Source: Paramacrobiotus metropolitanus
Taxonomy: Eukaryota; Tardigrada; Eutardigrada; Parachela; Macrobiotidae
Assembly: GCF_019649055.1 (NCBI RefSeq)
Contig: NW_026570246.1
Coordinates: 806,001-870,000, forward strand
DNA: 64,000 bases
Direction of reading: 5' to 3'
The notes under the pieces: model-generated
The model's database searches: none
The model's input: the letters and a program-made list of their open reading frames with translations, nothing else
What the model was told of the DNA's origin: nothing
Shown: piece after piece, positions 12,140 to 26,078 of the stretch
How the letters are laid out: each line of letters starts with the position of its first letter
Numbering within the stretch: position 1 is the stretch's first letter
Translations under genes and position numbers: made by a program

Positions 12140-13610
12140 TTACAACAGCCCTTCCCAAAACGAAGGAAAATAGTCACCGGGTTCAAACATGTTTTCCATA
12201 TCACTTCCACTTTCCGGCCAGTTTCGATAGTAAACGACCTGCCGTGCATCACTTAGATACGCGCCCCACCATCCAAAACTTCCCACAGTTAGTATCAGAT
12301 TGTCCATTAAAGTAAGGATTGCCATATCAACTTCCGGTGAAGTGTTTTCGATAAATACAAAATTTGGTTCGGGAAAGAGATTCTTACAGAACTGAATGTC
12401 ATTGCTGACGACAACAAAAATTACCGGTGCAAACATTCGCTGAAAACGTAGAGCCGCACGTAATAAATACTGATCCGTGGCTGGACGATGTCCGTGATCT
12501 CGCTGGTTGAAATTCAGAATATCTCCACGCCGCACGTGAATCCCTATTAATGTCGGCATCGTTAGCGGTCGCAGTACTTCATCGGGAGACGCATCATGCA
12601 AATTTTGCAAGCCGGTGCTTATCGCTTCAACGCTTTTAACGTATACGTCCTGGCTGAATGTAAATAAAGACTGGATATCAGCGCGGTATTCATGAAAATA
12701 TTTCCATGATTGTAAATAACCTTCCAAAAGAACGTTCATATTTCTTTTCTTCGATGATACATTCGCGAGCCAGTCTGTATATACACCCGGTGCGATTTCT
12801 CTTAACATCGCAGCTTCCCACGCTGCCTTCCCGCTATTTCCGGCAAAGGTCACGCGATCCATCTGCATCAGCTTGAAATTGGCAAAATGTCTGTCAAAGG
12901 CAGAATAGTTGTACAGGACAACCGGTATTCGCTTGTTGGTCCTGGATAAGCCGAACATAGACGCCATCATGAACATCCAGTTTCCCAGTCCACCTTGCGA
13001 ATCAAAATTGGAAGAAATGAACAACGGAGTTTTGTTTTCGTACGACTGCATGATCCGACTTGTCTCGGCAAGATGATAGGAAGCGTGTTTCAGTCGTTTG
13101 CTCACTTTCATTCGCAGTCGTTGCACTGTAAGTTTTAGAATGAATCCCTGATTTTTTAACGACAAATCGTCGGTAATTTGGAGTGGATCTCCGGCAGCGT
13201 TTATTTGCATCAGAATCTAAATAATTAGATGAGGTATTTATTACAAATTTGTGCATATTTCCGCTATGCTGAAAATATTTACATCAGTACTCGTACATTT
13301 CAGATGTGCAGTACGTTTTATTCCATCTCTAAAAATTATACGTATCGGTCAGTTTACTTGCCTCGTCGATCATGGACGAATTTATTTTGCTGGCATACGT
13401 CAGTCTAGAAACCTTGCCAATCGAATCCGCTGCTGTCAATGGTGGCACACATTGTAACTCAGAAGAATTTGCAGTTTCTTCAGAAGGAAAACGATTCAAG
13501 TTCAACGTTCCCGGTGAATACGTCAAAATAATCAGCGACGTCAGCGAGATCGAGATTATCACAATACCGCAGAGTTGCGGTGCCTTCCGGACTGCTTGTG
13601 AGCTCCCCAT
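12140..13610 (-). CDS. GT11 family (alpha-1,2-fucosyltransferase-like) Golgi enzyme
   Basis: GT11 enzymes transfer fucose from GDP-fucose to galactose in the Golgi. Exons 13362-13610 and 12140-13216 encode 441 residues from the Met at 13610 (an upstream in-frame Met at 13706 would add 32). A type II membrane anchor (IVIISISLTSLIILTY) lies near the N-terminus. Family motifs are all present: GGLGNWMFMMAS, the GDP-fucose motif IGIHVRRGD, and VGSFGWWGAYLSDA with the C-terminal DYFPSFW. The exon junction fits best as a GC-AG intron (GAG|GCAAGT), phase 0, at the same place as the intron of the neighbouring paralogue. Exact acceptor sugar unknown. Confidence 0.88.
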
Positions 13611-14521
13611 TGCTAAGATCTGCATGTAGCAATCTCTCGCATTTCCGGTCATAAAGAGTAATCTAGTTCCAGTACAAACATCTGAGACAGTCTGCACTGT
13701 CGACATTGACCGTCCTCATGATCCGTGAAGTCGAAATGCACTATTTCTTCCTGAAACAAAAAGCGCTTTTCCGATTTTTATCCACACCACGAGTTTTTTT
13801 TAATTTTCCAGACAGTTCACTTGCAAGAGGAAAATACAGATGTGTCGCCATATCGCATGTTTAATGTTTTGATCGAGTAAAAGCTAGCTAGGTTTGGGTG
13901 TATAGGAAACATGCATGCACTGTGTTCTCGTACAGTACGATAGACGTAATGTGCGGTCTTACAAGCTCACAAAATAAAAAACATTGGATTTCTTTGACAA
14001 CCAGAAGCCATCGGCGGCTATTGCACTAAAACTTCAAAAATTTGGAAGAAGTGGCAGACCGGTTTGCATCACCGTTGTGCATACGGTTAGAAGCATTGAA
14101 CTTTGAAGGTCAAGGGTATACGGTAATGGTGTCTGCCAAACTCTTGCTCTGTCCAGCTAATGAACTGGTTTATGCGTTAACGTTGCCGAATGTCGCACAT
14201 TGTCGAAGTTGAAAGTCAATAGGTGTACTCTGTACTTCAGAAGTTTGGATTTGTCCTGATTTAGTATGCTTAAATACATTGAATCTGTAAATGCAATTCC
14301 GTAACACATGCGACAATTTTGACATTTGTATTAACGGAACGTTTAGGACAAAAATTAAAATCCGCTAGCTGCAGTAGTTAACAACTGTGCACACACAGCG
14401 TATGCCAAATACAAGAAATACAGTGGTGTATAAATTATAATTAATACAAATCTGTAACGTATCGCTTTGTACACAGCAAGATCACTGAAATACTGCGAGA
14501 AAAGATGCAGTTCATTTTGAA

Positions 14522-16144
14522 CTACAAAAAACGCTTCCAATCCGGCAATGTGTAGTAATAATCTTCGCTTTTCTCGTTGTTTATATAAGAAACCTCCACC
14601 GCGTCTCCCAGGTACGCACCTAACCATCCTTCCACGCTGTCTGTGAGAATCACATAATCCATTAAAGAAGTCAAAGCAACGCTGACTTCCGAAGTGATAT
14701 TCTCCACAAATACAATATTCGGTTCGGTGAACAGCTGCTTACAGTAACCAACTTCACTGCAAAATAGATAAAACAGAACGGGCGAATGCAGTCTCTGGTA
14801 ATGGAGAACGGCGCGCAGCAGACGCCGTTCATCCGCAACCGGCGAAGGCGATTTCCCAAGATTGACATGTACGGCCACCACGGAGGGCAGCGCCCACTCG
14901 CGGACATCGGGCGCAGACTGCATCATTTCGTACAGTTTATCAACCAATAGAACTATGCTCTGATTATAAATGTCTCGTTTGAATGTCAGTAGCGTCCTGA
15001 TGCTCCATCGCGTAGATTCATCCACTTTCCATTTGTGCGAAGACTGACGTAGTTTGGTGTCTTTGTTCGGCACATCCTGGGGATGATTTCGATGACTTCG
15101 CCTTTGTTGCTTGTCAGGGTGCTGTAACTCACTTTTTGCATGGTGATGTTTTCAAAATGCTGCGCAGCGGCGTGTGCTTTAATGGTCAGCAGAACCGGAA
15201 TAGCATCGCGCGATTTGGCGTTGGCAAACAGTGACCCCACGGCCATCATCCAACTGGGCACGTCCATGTCCACTGGTAAGTCAACGGTAACGTATGGCGG
15301 TGGATTCTTACTAGGGACAATCATAGTCTCATTGGGATCTAAGAATCCTTTGGCGCGTAGCGTCCGTAAATCAGCGCGGAATGCTAATCGGTTTTGGGTC
15401 CACATCGCAACCGAATAGGGAGCCGTGATGGATTTGGTGAAGTTCAGATGTGACGGATCTCCAAAGTTCATCACATAAAACATCTAAAAACTATGTATTT
15501 AAATATGCATTTGCGACTTCCTCAATATTCTCTGGAGTGTACTGCGTGCATACCAAACTTATCCGTATGATATTGATTCAGCTATATAAGCATGCCGCTC
15601 AATTAAATGGCACCTTGCACTTTTATGAAGCAGTTCATTTTGGCTTTCGCTTTATTCCTATCACATTGATTTACAATTCTTGCTGGTAGACGGTAGTAAC
15701 ATTTTTTTCTTTCAGCCTTTAAAGACTGGAAGCACTAGTACAGATAATAGCAGATCTTCTGATTATAGTCATTACCTCTGAGACGGTCAAGCCTGTTCCA
15801 TTGGCAACCCATCCGCTCATGCTGGCAAGTTGACTATAATAATCCATAAACTGAAACGGCGAAATATCAATATATTTTCCGGATGTGGAGTTAACCGTTG
15901 TGGCGGGCTCCGATCTATCCGTATGGATAGCATTTTCCAGAGCTATCCTTAAGAATTCCTTGGGTGTTTTCATTACCGAATTAACTTTTTCGCTGTACGA
16001 AGTCGAAAGATAGTTGGCAGATGGAACAAGATTTCTAAATTCGGAAGTATTAAAGTCTACGAATGCAATCACAAACATCCAGAAAATAAATCCAACTATA
16101 CACATTCCAGCCAGACCAGAAAACAGTCTCACGGTGTGGAACAT
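14522..16144 (-). pseudogene. Degenerate GT11 paralogue (frameshifted, active-site motifs lost)
   Basis: Tandem partner of the gene at 12.1-13.6 kb with the same two-exon plan: exon 1 15776-16144 (membrane anchor MCIVGFIFWMFVIAFV, ATG at 16144) and exon 2 14522-15483, joined in phase 0. Exon 2 aligns with the paralogue but changes frame by one base near 15,055-15,075 (IEIIP then a second frame with RTLLTFKRDIYNQ). The nucleotide-sugar motif that reads IHVRRGD in the paralogue is VHVNLGK here, and GSFGWWGAYL has become DSVEGWLGAYL. Even without the frameshift it would lack the Arg-Arg-Gly-Asp core, so it is either a pseudogene or a relaxed pseudoenzyme. Confidence 0.7.
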
Positions 16145-16696
16145 CTTCCCAGCTCTCCGGTAAGGCGGGAACTGCTAAACTAATAACTGAGTTGTTCCCA
16201 TATATTATGTGTTGCAAATTTCACAATGTTGTGTCCTTCTACCGAAAGTGTCTCTTTTACAGCTGGTGAACGAGTAATTATATGGAATGAAAACCAGTTC
16301 GCAAATTTTTGTCTATGGCTTGAGGGAAACATCAAGCTGTCGTTAGAGATCGAAGATTTCTATTCGAAGGCAGCCACGACAAGACCGAGCGCGTAAAATT
16401 CGTTTTTTAACCAACAGCGTAGTGATAACAAAAAAAACAGTATTTTCGTTAAAACATTGAGTAGATCGTAAAACAAATTTAAAATTCATCCGCTACCTAC
16501 ACATCCATGCTTTAGTTTTCGGCATGCAAAATTCGTGACCAGCTGGCCTTAAAGGTATGACAAGATTGGCACTGAGGCAGTTGAAACAATTTGAAATGGA
16601 GTATAACAACTATATTGTTAAACAAGTAAAAAAGAGTATAAGCCATAAAAAAATCAAAAAGAATGTACATGCAACATCGAGGTATGTCATCAGACA
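16145..16696. other. Intergenic, no gene seen
   Basis: No convincing exon; upstream region of the degenerate GT11 gene and downstream of the Asn-Pro-Tyr-rich exon. Confidence 0.5.
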
Positions 16697-17901
16697 TCAA
16701 TGATTCCATTCAATAACGGCCGCCACGTTTTCCGTGATGCTGGTGTTCCCTTGTCGCTGGTTGTGCAGAGCGTAATCAGCGTACGGATTGGCATACGGCG
16801 AGCGGTTTTTCCCAGCATTCGCATATCCGTGATTTGCCTGATGTTCTGACTGCACCACAGTCGCATACGCCGCATCTGCAAAAAAAGGCACGGAGTAATC
16901 AACTGATGGGGAGTGCTAACCGAATTGTAAATTGTCTGGAAATTATGAAATATGTGGAGTAGTGGAACGAGTACATGAACCGGCTTAATGCGAGTAAAGA
17001 AAGAATTCATACGAATTTGTGCGACAGCTCCGTACGGTGGGTGTTCAACAAGGCAGTATAACCAGTTCTGGAAGCAACGGAAAGAGCGGAAATATTAAAC
17101 GCTTGCTTTTGTTTAAAATAATTTTTAATTCACGATTATTGACAAGCAGGTAAAGACGTCGTACACATTTAAATGAAAGAATAGACACGCTGGAATATTC
17201 AGCTCACTTACCAAGTTACGAGTACGTGACTTCTGAATATCTGGCCAGTAATTAAGCATAAACTCTCCTCGTGTTAATGCGCTACAGCGATTTAAATTGT
17301 AAAGTGAAACTAAATTTTACTGTAAAATAGATTGACTTCCCAATAATTTTTCAACCATTCCATACCGCTTTTCACATTCTATGTGACGAACGATCATGTT
17401 CCAACAAAAAGAACACTTACACGGATTGATACCCGGTCGCAGTTGCTGCTTCGACAATGCTTCGTAGATGGCAGTCAGTTCCTTATCGTCGGCGCGGGAA
17501 TCAAACCCTCCGTGGCGACGGAGCGGAGCGGGACGCGGCCCCTCATACTCCGGATCGTAGACGTAACGGGGTGGCCCCTGAATGACAGTGCTGGTGCTGC
17601 CCGTCGACCAGATACTGCCACTGCTAAACGGATTGTAAGATCCGCCACGCCCGCTGCTCGAGCCTTGATACGCGGTCTCCGGCTGCAGTGGGCGCATCGA
17701 TGAGGTTCCAGTCGGGGGGTGATACTGTCCCATCCCATCCGCGCAGCCGCGATAGGGATTTGCCCACGGACCGAAGGGATTGGCGTCCTGAGTAAAAAAA
17801 TCCTTGGGTGGCTGGTAGAAGGCAGGAAAACTTCCGTCGCGGCTGTCACTCGCCGGTCCGCTACGCTCAGCGCCTTGAAACCAGTAACCGGTTAAATTCA
17901 T
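16697..17901 (-). CDS. Unrecognised Gly/Ser/Pro/Tyr-rich protein, or XRN1 C-terminal tail exons
   Basis: Two exons, 17421-17901 and 16697-16875, join in phase 1 through GTAAGT...TTTGCAG to give 219 residues. The sequence is low-complexity and disordered: Gly/Ser/Pro-rich with recurring Asn-Pro-Phe/Tyr (ANPFGPWANPYRG, INPYAAYA, SPYANPYADYA). No catalytic or folded domain is visible. I place the start at the ATG at 17901, but the same exons could be the disordered C-terminal tail of the XRN1 gene immediately upstream, since XRN1 orthologues end in long low-complexity tails. A transcript would decide. Function not assigned. Confidence 0.5.
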
Positions 17902-20137
17902 AGAAGTACTTACTCAAAATGGAAAATGTACGTCCGGTATAAATAAAAATCTCTTTACACGTTTCCGATGGGTTGATATGCACGCTCTTAAAGCCTCAGT
18001 AAGTTACAATAATTCAGTAAGATTTTATTATTTTTATACCTTCAGTTTTCAACAGACTGGTGAATGCATTTTCAGCCTGATCCTTAGATTGTGAAGATTT
18101 CGCAGTCTTCCAGTGCTGTTCCATTCTGTCCCAGTTCTGGCATGGATTCATACTGCAGATATTTGTACAAACTGAAGATAAACCTTTGTTACGATCAATG
18201 ATTTCGATTCCGGGAACTGAATAATAATAATTAATAGGTACAGTATATACTGATATATTTAATTAATAGGCACAGGAAATGCAGTGATTATTATTGCTTC
18301 CAGTTTGAGGTGACGAAATTTTGCTAATTCGGCCCGTCAGCTTGAGCGTGCAATAAAAGCAAGGATAAACAGAAAAAGAAAAACTAATGGCTGCTAACCA
18401 TAAATAAGTGCACGAAATTCACCAGACTCAGACCAGGCTTTTTACAAGATATATAGGGGAAACAAAACTTTACAAAAAAACAAATATTGAAAACAGCAAA
18501 ATATCCTGGTGGCTGTTTAGTGTCTGCGGTTTAGGTTGACTTACCTTGTCCTCACAAGACCTTATCGGGCAGGTTGATCAAGGTCCTTCTATGCTATTCT
18601 CCCACTCACGACTTTCCACTCTTGTCTCTTGAGGTTACGGATTAAAATCTATTCATAAATATCTATAGCGGCTTTGAAAGCGTACCGATAAAAAATAAAT
18701 AGCTGCAATTTGCGAGATTTGAAAAAGCCACTCAAAGAAGAGTGTCTGTGGAATGCATAGGTGTCAACATCGGTGTTTATTGTTCACCGTGTGTCCGAAA
18801 CGCCGACGCAAATTGACAAACCGGGGAATCTAAATAAGGTTGCACAATACTGGCGCTATACACCCAGGTGTATGCGTGTGCCGACGCACCTGCATAGAGC
18901 GAAAAATTTGCAAGCACGTTGTATGGACTTGGCCACTGGGAAACGCAAGTTCGTTTCCCAGCTTCCCAAGTCAAGGGAACCTACTATACTTGAACGACAG
19001 TTGTAGAGTAGATAGTATCAAATTAAACGTATCTGTAGACTGTTCAGTTTCACTGTGTCAGATTTACTTTCTCAACACAAACCTGAAGTTGGGATACGAC
19101 AGCTCACTCCCGGCTTTGGAATAAATAATAAATATAACGAAAATTAACCAGATTTAACAGAAATAACTTTAGGCACTCGTATAATTTTAAATTTATACGA
19201 TGACAACATATTCGTGCTCCCGACGGTGACCCAGGACTGGCAATCTGCAGTCCAATCGTAGCATCAGAACACAACACGCAACTGCCATTCGCAGCAGTTT
19301 TGTCCGACAACCAGTTAAAGGATTGTTATTACTAAATAATAATACAATAAATAAATTTTTTTTGCTTACACAATAGTTCTAAGTTTCAAAAGAATTATTA
19401 ATGACAAAACCGAATTACAAACGAGTGAAACAATTCACATGAGATGCATCGCTCACATTACACATACACTGTACAGAGTACTAGTTATATATAGAACTCA
19501 AAACTCAAGCAATTACTTATACGAGTACTGTACTTAATCAACTTAATTAATAAGGTGAGCCGGTATGACCCATGCATGAATACGGCAGCTAAGATAGTGC
19601 ATCAAGTATTAAATGGAAAAGCCAGTCAACACCAAAGTAGTCGGTGTTCGGTGTTCGAGGGCTCAAACAAAATCTTTAAGTGAATATGATTTTCAAAATT
19701 TCCCATTATAGCTTATAGCCGTTATCGGTGTACCGTATCAGTAATAACAAAAACCAACTTTAAATCCCGCAGCAATGCGTGAGTGCTAGAGTTATTCTAG
19801 CTATAGAAAATCTGAAAAAAATGCACTGAGAGCCGCCGACTTTGCCTTGATTTGTTTTGAAGCACGTAAAATTTCGTACAGGTGGCAGCTTTCTCATTAA
19901 AGTACGATCTCGAACCACCTTCTCCCAGTTATTAAAAACATAAAAGATTAAAGAACTGATAACGTAATCAGCTTTCATCGGTGGATCCTGAGAACAATGA
20001 GGCAAACAACAAAAACGATTTCGTTCCACTCTTTCAACTTCCAAGCTCCCAACATGCGTGGTGGCTGTGCAGAAAACAATACCAAAAATCCCGAGACGTA
20101 AGAGTTCAACACAACACAGTTGAGCATCACCATCTAT
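17902..20137. other. Mostly non-coding; one candidate exon near 18,040-18,174
   Basis: On the minus strand 18040-about 18174 is an open stretch (NPCQNWDRMEQHWKTAKSSQ...) closed by a GTATAA donor, with normal-looking codon use; it may be a further exon of XRN1 or of the 16.7-17.9 kb gene. The rest shows no supported gene. Confidence 0.35.
18936..18961. repeat. Perfect 10-bp-stem hairpin
   Basis: CTGGGAAACG, a 6-nt loop CAAGTT, then the exact reverse complement CGTTTCCCAG. It stands alone in non-coding sequence; role unknown. Confidence 0.6.
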
Positions 20138-23100
20138 CTAGACTCGCTGAGCTGGAAGGTAAACACTTGGGCCATACTGGTGCTCCAGTTCCCACTGCCG
20201 GCGTTCACCGTGTGTAATATTCAGCAAGGAAGCAGCTGGCAACTCCTGAACGTACGTTAGAGCATCTCCACTGGCAAAGGCTTCGTCAAAAAGGACAGTA
20301 ATATAAACACTAGCCGCCAAGTCAGATTTTGTGATACTGATCACAGTTCCACGCAGGCCGAGCGGCACCACCGCTTCTCTGATGTTCACCACGCGATCGT
20401 ACATCTCCCACATTACAGTGTCATCAGGAAGGACACCCGCTGCCTCCTCCGTGTACTAAACAATAAAAACCATACGCCGAAATAAAGATTAAATACAGCT
20501 AAACATAAAAAATCTTAAGAACGCAGAAAACCAGACTACGCACATCGCAAGGTTTTAGCTATGGCAAAGTTTACAGTGTTACTCTAGTAACTCTACATTC
20601 TTTCAACCTTCAAAACGCAAGATAACAGAAGAAATAATGATAATTTATCTATCAGTGTACTGTGTAAGCTCTAAGGCACCTTCTACACCAAGATCAAAAG
20701 TGCGATACTTCAAATCAGCAAAACGAGACTTACCCTATACAAAAATTTCGGCGCAATAAATGCCCGAAATCGGTCGCGTCGATTTCCGTAACGACTCTTA
20801 ACGAAAGCAACTTTTTCCTGTATCGCTGCAATAATTCCATCGTCCAGCATTTCTTCACCACATGCTTGCTGAGCCACTTTATACGTCGGTAACGTCTTAA
20901 GATAATCTGAGACCTCTTTTAATTTCGCCTCAGCTCGGCCCGGATAAACCTCCTCCATGATCGGATCCTGGCACTCATTCTTCATCCAGTGACCAATCAA
21001 CTCGGGGAATCGCTGTCGAAAACCGTGTAACAAATCCAACACTTTCTCTGAATACAACCAGTTGTATTGTCCCGGCTTCGTGTCGGATTCGACCCGTTTG
21101 GTGTACCCGCGAACCTGTACAGACACATTTAAAATATCAGTAAGTTCCAAATTCAAATGCAAATTTTTTTCCCTCGGTTTGACCTACTTCGGTACTGGCT
21201 TTAGATGCTTTTAACGAGAAGCCAATGTTGACTTTTTCGCTATCACCGGCGTTGATGCGTGCATAAACGGTTCCAGTCAAACGAGAAACAATAGGTGGAG
21301 TCAAATTAAGTATTCTCGCAGCTTGATAGGCGGGCTCGTATTGGGTAGAAAGTTCCTGTGAATATACACAAGTAACACAACATCTCCGATTCTCCAGACT
21401 TCTCGTCTACTATATAGAATACTGGTTAACCTTTCTCAGCCATAAAAAACACATACATCTTCCCGATTGTAAACATGGCTCATAATTGGTTCCGCTGGCC
21501 TCTCGAAGATGACGAACACTTTATTCTCCGCCCGATCATGCGAGACAACCTACAAGTTCAAAATTTAAATACTCCCAACTAGAGTCCCAAGACACATAGT
21601 TGTATGTGTGGAAACACGAAAACTCTTACCTTTCCCTGGCAGCCATAATACGGGAAAGCCAAAACAAAAACGGGAAAATTCATCGGGAACAACTGATCAG
21701 CGAACAATCTTTTTTTCGTCTCTGTTTCAGGAGGAGCGAGAACCACCAATTCGGCAGGAAACGGGACCTCCCAGGAAGACCACTGAGGCTCCAAATACGC
21801 CACTTTACTGTCTTTCCGAAAAACGTAACGCTTCCCAACACAAACGCGACAATAGTACAAAACATCGGCACTGTCGATTTGGATGCCTTGTCGATTTTTC
21901 AATCTAAAACAAGCACAGGTTTTTTATAAAGAAACTGTGCAATAGTACACGTACAACTATTTTCGACTGCGGTTAAACAAGTTCTAAAAATATAGTCGTT
22001 GCATCTGCAACTTTGACACAATTAAGATCCTTACAGAAGCTGCGCACCACTGTACAGTAATTAAATGCTGTAATCATGCACTTCCTCTAACGACTTTTAA
22101 AGTATAATTCTACTAACTTTGCCTCGATTTCCTTCTTGTGTTTGGAGTACTGATCCATCTGTTCGTTTTCCATATTCACTTGCATTCCAGTAGAACCACC
22201 ATTTTCCACGAAAAATCCCCTTGGACTAACAGCGACAAATTGTATCATCCCATCCGTTACGCGGGTCACGAGAGCCATTGTGTGATGGGGCCAACTGACG
22301 AATACTTTCTTGCCAAGGAACTTGTACCCTCGCTCCAAGTAATTCTATAACAAACACATCCGTTCAGACAGCCTCCCATTTACTGTAGTTCAAGTCTAAG
22401 AATATCTGACTAGCTACGAGTGTCAAAGATTTCCTATTTAAGTATGAGAAAGCAATATTCAGAAGCAACGACGCCCTTCTATTTAACGACTGTTGAACGT
22501 ACTGTGGAAGGATCCTTGTGTACCGTCAACACCATACTTTTTCCCGTAGATCGGCGCTGAAACACTGTTACAGCGCCTATTTGCAGTGATGCCTAAATGA
22601 AGTACAGCACAAGGGACCATTAATAGTAAACAAACAATAATTCGCATTATGCACAATCTACTTGTATCCTTACTGAATGCGGCACAAAACCAAGCGACGG
22701 GAAGCCGGGTTGGTATAGCTGTCCTTTGGTCAGGCGACCTTTGCGTATTTTTTTCCGGTCCAAAATATGGAAGTTGTAGTTATAAGTTCTAATCCTACAG
22801 ACACCGGCAAATTACATTAGGGAAATTTAAACAGATTATCAGCATAATATTTCTGAAAGTACTTCCTACTACTAAAGTCAAAGTGGCGATCGAAAAATTG
22901 ATGAACTATTTCCAACAAACAAAATAAATCGCAATCACAAGTGATAGTGCTCGGTGTTCGAGTAAAAACGAGCATTAAAAATATAGGGCGTTCAAAAAAA
23001 AGGAACGAAAACCGTAGAATAAATTGCGGCATTAGAGTATCCCCGAATGGCTTACACAGCACGAAGAGGATTAATGGGAGTGAATTTCTTCGTCGGAGGT

Positions 23101-26078
23101 GGGTACACTTGGCCGTTGGGTTCACCGCTATGATGGAACACAAAACCTTTTCCAATAACATTTCGGCGCTTCTCTTCGGGGCGCAGCTGATTCAGTAAGG
23201 GCCGCACGGCATCCGTCAGACGTTTCTGCAATTATGTTACTGCATAAATTTCTTTATCCAGGTTTACTGTGTCCCAAACGAGCTACCTCATCGATAAATG
23301 GTACCAAAACCACAGCTTCCCACTCGTTGGCTTTCCCGTTTAAATCCGTAGCAAAGTCAGCCGGGTAAAAGTCGTAAATCGGACTATTCGCGGAAAACAA
23401 GTACTGAAACAAAAACAAGAAATTATTACCTGACTAAAGGCACACCATCAAACATAAACTTATTTGCTTCCAACAATTTCTATTTTACATGAAATGACTC
23501 CGGTAAGCACTTTTTGCTTCGTTCCGGAAGTACGGCCATCAGCTGCTCGAATGGTTTAAACGGTTCACCCAGCTCATACTCCGGATTGAGCGTCGCGAAA
23601 TTTTTTAAATCCGAAACGTATGGAGCATAGTTGTACGGATAAAACCTGCATGCGAGGTTGGTCAACACAGAGTGCTGGTAGAAATATAAATACTTCTATC
23701 CATATTTTTTGCAATTCGACATACCATTCCCAAGACGGAACGCCATGGTAATAATAGTGAAGATTCCACTGGATAGCCCGAACGTATTCGCATGCCATGT
23801 CAGATAGGGTCTGGCTAAAAAATCGACTGTGTTTTTGCGTTCGCTGGAGACAAACGAAAATCGACTTCTTACTCGTTGACTTCTGCCATTCGAAGCTTGT
23901 CTTTGTAGTATTTCTCTTTGTGCTCGAAAACTTTTTGCTTCTGCAGTTCTAGAATCGAATACACAATAAATAAACATTTTCTCGGTTACGGTATGCTACA
24001 CACCGTTCCGTACAACTGAAGAGATAAAAAAACGATATAAGCAAAATATCAACAAAATCAGAAATGGCCATCAAACGAACCTTCCGCAGCCTCCTCTTCG
24101 ATGTCGTTGTCAGCAAGAGCTTTTTGAAAATCGAAATCTTCTGGACCGGCTTCATCCCATCCACTGGCAGTCTGCAGCTCGTCATGGACAATTGCGCCTC
24201 GCTTCATTTCCATCCAACTCATATCGTCCACCTCATTTTCTACACGGTCCAGGTCCATGCAGACCAACGCATCCAACAGCTTTTGGAATCGCTCCAAATT
24301 CAAATAACCCCCTTCGTTAATGTACCCATCCAATTTGGGCAGGGTCTCGGAATATGCGTGATAAATATCGTCAAAAGCATTTTTGTTGATATGCAACCCC
24401 GGAAGATGAGGTATGAAATCGTTTCCCACCAGGAAACCCATTAAAATCCAGTCATCGATAATCTTCTCCAGATCGAAAGGAAATTTCAGATTCGGCTGCA
24501 AAGCACAAATATCCACATAACAATAACAGATAGTCGTCTAAATGTTTCCCACCTTTACGCCTTCAAATTCATGCTCTAAATAATCTCTCAGAATCGATAA
24601 ATGCAGCAAATGGAAAGTGATTTTCTCGGGATTCGTTTCCCTAAAACCGATAAAAATTGGGATGAAAAAACAAACCACTCTTAAAACCATACTGAATCGC
24701 CATCGATTTTCTGCGTACGTTTTAGCGGTCTTTCCGAACTTGACTTCCTCGCGCAGAAGCGACATAAACGGTTCATGGACAGATAGTCCCAGCATGACCT
24801 GCAAAAGATCTTTGCATACCGCGTTCAATATTTTTCGAAAGTGAAATCTTACTAAGTCGGCATCCAGTCCATACAAGCAATGGCGAGTATCTGGATTGTA
24901 CGATTTCTGCGATCTGATAAAGCGAATAAAATCCAAGATCTTGTGCTCGCCCTCACCCGGCACCTACAATTTGCAGTGTTGTAAATGACAAACTGCATCT
25001 TGTGGTAAGCCAAAGCAAACTGCACCCGGGGCGTACCAAATGGCTTGAATAATAAACTTCCAGATGCCGCCAGGACGGATCTTGGGAAATCTTTCGGGTA
25101 ATCATGTATTGCAGGTGCTTGTCCAGTCGTTCCATAAAATCAGTACCTGCAATTATTATTCCGAGTTTCCGACCTAAGTACTGCAGTATACCCATTTTCA
25201 GTGCCTCCATTCAGGGCAAACAGAAATAAAAATATTATGTCTGATCTCCAGAAATGACAACAATGGCAGGCAAATTCTGCATGTATTAAATTACAAATCA
25301 ATCCTGTAATCTTTTCCTTAAAAAAAAACGATAATAAACCAATACAGAAATCGTGCAACCTTTTCCCAGTAGAAAATAAACTTAGAAAAGCAAAAAACGC
25401 GATTTTATTTTTATTACATCAAGAGTCGACTCACCTGGCGTAATGCAGTTGGAATCAAAACGCTCTCCAGGTGGAAGCGGTTTTCCTTCGCGACGAGCGA
25501 TCAGTTCCTGTTCATAAGCATCCTTCGCGGACCTGTAACAGTTTTTTCATGCATTGCCGATCCCACATGAATCACCACTCAACAACAAACTGGCGAACCG
25601 AAATCGGCGGCCTCGCTGCTGATTCATTTTTGCGCGCGGCGCCACACCGTCCACGGCCAGGTACAAAATGCCTTGAGGACGAATAAAGGTGCAGAGGACC
25701 TATGGATTTAAATTATGCAGACTTTCGACTTGATGGAATTTTTATGGGGGATTCCGGGCTCTGCCGTACCTCGATATAATGGAAAATATTGTGAAAAATC
25801 TCCTCTTCACTGATGCGAAAGCTGACATCCGCATCGTTCGGATGGGAACAATGGTGGATGATACCGTTCATATCCAGGTAAAAGTTGTCAAATTTTGGTA
25901 TCTACAATAAAACAGTCCCGTGTCCATCGCGCCCCAAGATTCGGCAACACAAAGGAAAAATGATTCCGGAACTCGGTCGCTGCCATTTTGATTTACGACT
26001 TACTTCATCTTCCTTCACCAAGGAGCTCAAGCACGGATATCTCTCCGATATCCAGCGATAAAACTTAGGAACTCCCAT
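20138..26078 (-). CDS. XRN1: XRN1 / Pacman 5'-3' exoribonuclease
   Basis: Cytoplasmic 5'-3' exonuclease that degrades decapped mRNA. The ATG at 26078 opens [15 protein letters not shown], the invariant XRN N-terminus. Early exons: 26004-26078, 25770-25901 ([10 protein letters not shown]), 25599-25699 (GRRFR), 25435-25532 (RFDSNCITP), 25037-25146, then from 24963 [22 protein letters not shown] and, near 24.4 kb, [17 protein letters not shown]. Acidic nuclease residues sit in these blocks. Downstream come the [14 protein letters not shown] and [13 protein letters not shown] segments (23.5-23.8 kb), KVFVSWPHH (22.3 kb), [11 protein letters not shown] (21.6 kb), [20 protein letters not shown] (21.1 kb) and the SH3-like [20 protein letters not shown] (20.4 kb), in the same order as animal XRN1. 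Introns are short. The last recognised exon ends with a stop near 20138; a longer disordered tail may continue further left. Divergent from DONSON with about 610 bp between starts. Confidence 0.93.
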
